The notes under the pieces were generated by a model, which saw nothing but the letters and a program-made list of their open reading frames with translations, made no database searches and was not told the DNA's origin. A program made the position numbers and the translations under genes. A stretch of 11,765 nt of DNA from JBGAMH01 sp044222045 (GTDB lineage Bacteria; Eisenbacteria; RBG-16-71-46). The stretch spans positions 1 through 11,765 of the forward strand of contig JBGAOB010000142.1 in NCBI GenBank assembly GCA_044222045.1. Reading direction: 5' to 3'. Below, piece after piece: positions 8,439 to 11,765 of the stretch; the stretch's first letter is position 1; every line of letters starts with the position of its first letter.

Positions 8439-8468
8439 TTGACCCCGGCGAGCGTGCGTCTCTAGACT
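8439..8468 (+). promoter_or_regulatory. Sigma-70-type promoter upstream of galT
   Basis: TTGACC (8439-8444) and TAGACT (8463-8468) are separated by 18 bases and lie 62 bases before the galT start, in the largest clearly non-coding gap next to an intact gene. The -35 box matches 5 of 6 and the -10 box 4 of 6 consensus bases, which stands out in such GC-rich DNA. It probably drives galT and glgA together. Confidence 0.55.
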
Positions 8469-8519
8469 CCCACGCGCTTTTCTCCGACGGCCGGACATCG
8501 GCCGCGCCCCGACATCGCC

Positions 8520-8524
8520 AAGGA
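8520..8524 (+). promoter_or_regulatory. Ribosome binding site of galT
   Basis: AAGGA stands six bases before ATG 8531. It fixes the start although the same frame is open for about 550 bases upstream. Confidence 0.6.
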
Positions 8525-8530
8525 CTGCCC

Positions 8531-9544
8531 ATGCCCGAGCTTCGCAAGGATCCCGTCGTCGGCCGCTGGGTCATCATCGCCACCGAGCGCAGTCGCCGTC
8601 CCACCAACTTCGGCGACGGCCCGACCCTCAATCCGAAAGCGTTTTCACCGTTCGCCGAGGGGCGCGAGGACATGACCCCTCCCGAGGTGTTCGCCATCCG
8701 CCCGGGGGGCGGCCCCGCGAACAGCCCCGGCTGGCAGGTGCGGGTGGTGCCGAACAAGTTCCCGGCGCTGCAGATCGAGGGCACGCTCGACCGCCGCGGC
8801 GAGGGCCTGTACGACAAGATGAACGGCGTGGGCGCCCACGAGGTCGTGGTCGAGGGCCCGGATCCGAACCTGCAACTGGCCGACATGCCGGTGGAGCAGA
8901 TCCAGCGCGTGTTGCAGGCGTGGAAGGAGCGGATGCTCGACCTGCAGAAGGACAAGCGCTTCCGCTACGTGTTGATCTTCAAGAACCACGGCGCACGCGC
9001 CGGCGCCACGCTCGAGCATCCGCACAGCCAGATCATCGCCACGCCCATCATTCCCAAGATGGTGCAGGAGGAACTCGACGGCGCGCGCCACTACTTCGAG
9101 CTCAAGGAGCGCTGCGTCTTCACGGACATCATCGACCAGGAGACCAGCGACGGGAACGGGCGCCGCGTGGTGTGCACCACCGACCAGTTCATCGCGCTCG
9201 AACCCTTCGCGCCGCGCTTCCCGTTCGAGACGTGGATCCTGCCGCGCGAGCACCGCAGCTCCTACCAGACCATCACCGACCCGGCGGAGTTCCTCGACCT
9301 GGCGCGCATCCTCAAGGACACGCTGCAGCGCCTGAATGCGGCGCTCGATTCGCCGCCGTACAACTTCGTGCTGCACACGGCCCCGCTCGGTGAGGCCGAC
9401 CTGCCGTACTACCACTGGCATCTCGAGATCATGCCCAAGCTCACGCGCGTGGCCGGTTTCGAGATCGGATCGGGCTTCTACATCAACCCGACGCCGCCCG
9501 AGGACGCCGCCCAGTACCTGCGCGAAATCGGCGCCCTGGCGTAA
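8531..9544 (+). CDS. galT: Galactose-1-phosphate uridylyltransferase
   Basis: Exchanges UMP between UDP-glucose and galactose 1-phosphate in the Leloir pathway, in the cytoplasm. The protein has 337 residues, close to the usual length. It begins MPELRKDPVVGRWVIIATER, the standard opening of bacterial GalT. The active-site motif is HPHSQI (163-168), with H165 the uridylylated histidine. The iron-site histidines of the E. coli enzyme correspond to H282, H295 and H297 (VLHTAP, YYHWHLEI). The structural zinc site is missing: the usual CPFC is SPFA (39-42) and the histidine of the SPDH-like motif is proline 112 in GPDPN. TPPEV (49-53) still follows at the normal place. The gene has its own promoter and ribosome site and is followed after 30 bases by glgA, so galactose may feed storage glucan. 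The family is certain. Activity on galactose rather than another sugar phosphate is likely, not shown. Confidence 0.92.
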   Translation: MPELRKDPVVGRWVIIATERSRRPTNFGDGPTLNPKAFSPFAEGREDMTPPEVFAIRPGGGPANSPGWQVRVVPNKFPALQIEGTLDRRGEGLYDKMNGVGAHEVVVEGPDPNLQLADMPVEQIQRVLQAWKERMLDLQKDKRFRYVLIFKNHGARAGATLEHPHSQIIATPIIPKMVQEELDGARHYFELKERCVFTDIIDQETSDGNGRRVVCTTDQFIALEPFAPRFPFETWILPREHRSSYQTITDPAEFLDLARILKDTLQRLNAALDSPPYNFVLHTAPLGEADLPYYHWHLEIMPKLTRVAGFEIGSGFYINPTPPEDAAQYLREIGALA

Positions 9545-9574
9545 CGCCGGGGTGCCCGCGCGCCGGGCCCTCCC

Positions 9575-11104
9575 ATGAACCCACTCTCCATCGCGCACGT
9601 CGCGAGCGAGTACGCGCCGCTCGCCAAGGTCGGCGGGCTCGGCGACGTCGTCGCCGCGCTCGCGGGCGAGCAGGTGCGCCGCGGGCACCGCGTGCTCGTG
9701 GTGCTGCCGCGCTACCGCGACCTCGCGGTGCCCGCGGGCTGGCGGCTGCACGCGCTCGGCGGCACGCGCGTGCCGTGGGGCGTGGCGCAGGAGCCCGCGT
9801 CGTTCTCGCTGATCGAGGACCCGGCCGGCGAGCGCCGCGTACTGCTCGTGAACCACGAGGGCGACCGGCGCTTCTTCGACCGCCCGGGCCTGTACGACGA
9901 TCCGCAGACGCGCGAGGGCTGGCGCGACAACGGCGAGCGCTTCCTGTTCTTCTGCCGCGCCGCGCTCGAGGGCCTGAAGGGCTTCGGCGAGACGTTCGAC
10001 GTGCTGCACGCGCACGACCACCAGGCGGCGTGGGTGAACTGCTTCGCGCGCACGCACGAGGCCGACGAGCCGGCGTTCGACGGCATCGCCACGGTGTTCA
10101 CGATCCACAACCTCGGCTACCAGGGCATCCACGACCCGTGGGTGCTCGGGCTCGCGGGCTTCCCGCGCGAGATGTTCTACCCGCAGAGCCCGTTCGAGTA
10201 CTGGGGCCGCGTGAACTTCCTGAAGGTGGGGCTCAAGTTCGCGGACCTGATCTCCACGGTCAGTCCCACGTACGCACGCGAGATCCAGACCACCGGCGAG
10301 TACGGCTGCGGACTGGAGGGCGTGCTGCGCCGGCGCACCGGCGACGTGCGCGGCATCCTGAACGGCATCGACGACGGCGTCTGGAACCCGGCGGTCGATC
10401 CGCTGATCCCCGCGCATTACGACCGCGACCACCTGGACGGCAAGACGACGTGCCGCCGCGCGCTCGCGCTGTCGTGCGGCTTCCCGCTCGACGAGGACCT
10501 GCCGACCGTGGGCATCGTGTCGAGGCTCGTGGAGCAGAAGGGCTTCGACCTGTTCGAGCCGGTCGAGAACGAACTGTGCGAGCTGCCGTGCCGCTTCGTG
10601 GTGCTGGGGCTCGGCCAGCCGCGCTACCAGGACTTCTTCCGCCGGCTGGCGTTCGAGCGGCCGCACCAGTTCTGGTTCGCCACGTCGCACGACGAGGCGC
10701 TCGCGCACCGCATCGAGGCGGGCTCCGACCTGTTCCTGATGCCGTCGCGCTACGAGCCGTGCGGGCTCAACCAGATGTACTCGCTGCGCTACGGCACGGT
10801 ACCCGTGGTGCGCTCCACGGGCGGCCTCGCCGACACGGTGCACGAGTTCGATCCGATCACGCGCGAGGGCAACGGCTTCGTGTTCCATCCGTTCGAGTCG
10901 GACGAGATGCTCATGGCGCTGCGTCGCGCGCTCGCGGTGTGGAGCGAGCCCGATCTGTGGCGCGAACTGATGCGCGGCGGCATGGCCCGCGACTTCTCGT
11001 GGCGCGTCGCGGCCGACGGCTACGACCGGCTCTACGCCGAAGCGCGGGAGCGCGTGGCCCACGGCCGCGTGCCCACGCTCGAATCGGTCCGCGACACGTT
11101 CTGA
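9575..11104 (+). CDS. glgA: Glycogen/starch synthase, GT5
   Basis: Extends alpha-1,4-glucan from ADP-glucose (or UDP-glucose) in glycogen synthesis. The protein has 509 residues, near the 480-510 usual for bacterial GlgA. The N-terminal signature is intact: ASEYAPLAKVGGLGDV (10-25), with K18 in the donor-binding KVGGL. Further family marks are VLHAHDHQAAW, FTIHNLGYQG, VSPTYAREI, GILNGIDDGVWNP, GIVSRLVEQKGFDL, MPSRYEPCGLNQMYSLRYG and RSTGGLADTV. The first glutamate of the E-x7-E motif is in YEPCG, while the second position falls in the NQMYSLRYG stretch, as usual for GT5. ATG 9575 lies 30 bases after galT, without an obvious ribosome site, so the two are probably cotranscribed from the promoter before galT. 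No branching enzyme or ADP-glucose synthase is in the window. All motifs are in one frame. Confidence 0.94.
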   Translation: MNPLSIAHVASEYAPLAKVGGLGDVVAALAGEQVRRGHRVLVVLPRYRDLAVPAGWRLHALGGTRVPWGVAQEPASFSLIEDPAGERRVLLVNHEGDRRFFDRPGLYDDPQTREGWRDNGERFLFFCRAALEGLKGFGETFDVLHAHDHQAAWVNCFARTHEADEPAFDGIATVFTIHNLGYQGIHDPWVLGLAGFPREMFYPQSPFEYWGRVNFLKVGLKFADLISTVSPTYAREIQTTGEYGCGLEGVLRRRTGDVRGILNGIDDGVWNPAVDPLIPAHYDRDHLDGKTTCRRALALSCGFPLDEDLPTVGIVSRLVEQKGFDLFEPVENELCELPCRFVVLGLGQPRYQDFFRRLAFERPHQFWFATSHDEALAHRIEAGSDLFLMPSRYEPCGLNQMYSLRYGTVPVVRSTGGLADTVHEFDPITREGNGFVFHPFESDEMLMALRRALAVWSEPDLWRELMRGGMARDFSWRVAADGYDRLYAEARERVAHGRVPTLESVRDTF

Positions 11105-11111
11105 GCCCGAC

Positions 11112-11765
11112 TTGAGCCCCGAGCTCTGGCGCTCGCCGCTGCTGGCCCTGGCGGTGCTGCTGCCGCTCGGCGCCGCGTGGATGGCCGTCGCGCCCGACCT
11201 GCCACCGTTCCGCGGCCGACGCGCGCTGCTCGGCGCGTTCACGTGGTGCGCCACGCGCCTGGGCTTCGGCGCGCTGCAGTGGTGGGCGCTGCGCCAGGGG
11301 GGTGCGGAGCCGCTGCCGGGGGCGCTGGCCGAGGCCATCGCCGCGCTGTCGGGCGGGCTGCCGCACCGCGACTTCGCGAGCGCGCACGCGGCGCTGTACG
11401 CGCCGCTGATGGGCGCGGCCGTCGCCGCGCTCGGCGCCGCGGGGCCGGCATTGCTGCTGCTGGCGGCGGACTTCGGCACGTGGCGCGCGCTCGCGGCCGC
11501 CGAGGGCGAGGACGGCGAACCGGCTTGGGCGTGGGCGGCGCTGCCGCTCGCGTGGTGCCTGACCCCGCGTGAAGGGCGGGACGAGTTGTTCGCCGCCTTC
11601 GGCGCGGCGCTCGCCTGGCTGGGGCTGCGTCGCGAACGGCCTGGAGCGGCGGGGCTCGCGCTCGGGCTCGCCGCGCTCGTGACGGGCCCGGCGATCGCAT
11701 GGCTCGCGTGGCCGTTCGTGGCGGGGGCGAAGCGCGGCCGCGCGGTGCTCGCCGCCGCGGCGCTG
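11112..11765 (+). CDS. Multi-pass membrane protein, GT-C-like, 3' end outside window
   Basis: An open frame of 218 codons runs to the window edge with no stop. The start is taken as TTG 11112, eight bases after glgA, because it places a hydrophobic segment SPLLALAVLLPLGAAW at the N-terminus. ATG 11181 is the alternative, and neither has a clear ribosome site. The protein is rich in Ala, Leu and Trp with about four to five probable membrane segments in the visible part. The loop GGLPHRDFASAHAALYAPLM resembles the GLPYRDF...Y.PL loop common in GT-C polyprenyl-phosphate-sugar glycosyltransferases (GT83/GT87-type families), in which the aspartate is often catalytic. That family is suggested, not proven. 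If right, it would act on lipid-linked sugars at the membrane, in line with the glycan genes upstream. Confidence 0.6.
   Translation, partial: MSPELWRSPLLALAVLLPLGAAWMAVAPDLPPFRGRRALLGAFTWCATRLGFGALQWWALRQGGAEPLPGALAEAIAALSGGLPHRDFASAHAALYAPLMGAAVAALGAAGPALLLLAADFGTWRALAAAEGEDGEPAWAWAALPLAWCLTPREGRDELFAAFGAALAWLGLRRERPGAAGLALGLAALVTGPAIAWLAWPFVAGAKRGRAVLAAAAL

Noticed and set aside
8645..11479. A 944-codon open frame on the minus strand, opposite galT and glgA
   Set aside because: It mirrors two well-supported plus-strand genes, is full of His/Arg/Val low-complexity sequence and has no recognisable domain. Such antisense frames arise when third codon positions are nearly all G or C.

Overview
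The window is very GC-rich DNA with almost every third codon position G or C. Genes are tightly packed, all on the + strand, and GTG and probably TTG are used as starts beside ATG. The set (a Bacteroidetes-style alternative GlmU, an exported M2 peptidase, GalT beside GlgA, and a TTGACC-N18-TAGACT promoter) suits a high-GC bacterium of the FCB type, such as Gemmatimonadota or Candidatus Eisenbacteria. That assignment is inference; no marker gene is present. There are no rRNA, tRNA, CRISPR, IS or phage genes.

Layout: (1) 2-3086 holds three glycosyltransferases (GT2 cut by the window edge, then two GT4) that overlap at their stops and starts and look like one translationally coupled polysaccharide-assembly unit. 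(2) 3144-6270 holds mannose-1-phosphate guanylyltransferase, a SPOR-domain lipoprotein and a GlmU-like nucleotidyl/acyltransferase. (3) 6498-8316 holds an exported M2 (ACE-like) zinc peptidase. (4) 8531-11104 holds galactose-1-phosphate uridylyltransferase, behind its own promoter, followed by glycogen/starch synthase. (5) From about 11112 to the window edge is the start of a multi-pass membrane protein that resembles GT-C glycosyltransferases.

The genes fit together as sugar activation (GDP-mannose, a GlmU-like product, UDP-hexose), use of those donors in a surface glycan (the GT2/GT4 set, perhaps the GT-C protein), and carbon storage as glycogen. The SPOR lipoprotein and the M2 peptidase are envelope proteins within this run.

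The strongest anomaly is technical or evolutionary rather than a new system. Between about 3820 and 7490 four consecutive genes carry about 15 reading-frame breaks, while the flanking 8 kb carries none that I can find. Most breaks are explained by loss of one G or C from a short G/C run, which points to consensus errors. I found no convincing undescribed system. The best biological oddity is a GalT that has lost three of the four ligands of the E. coli structural zinc site.
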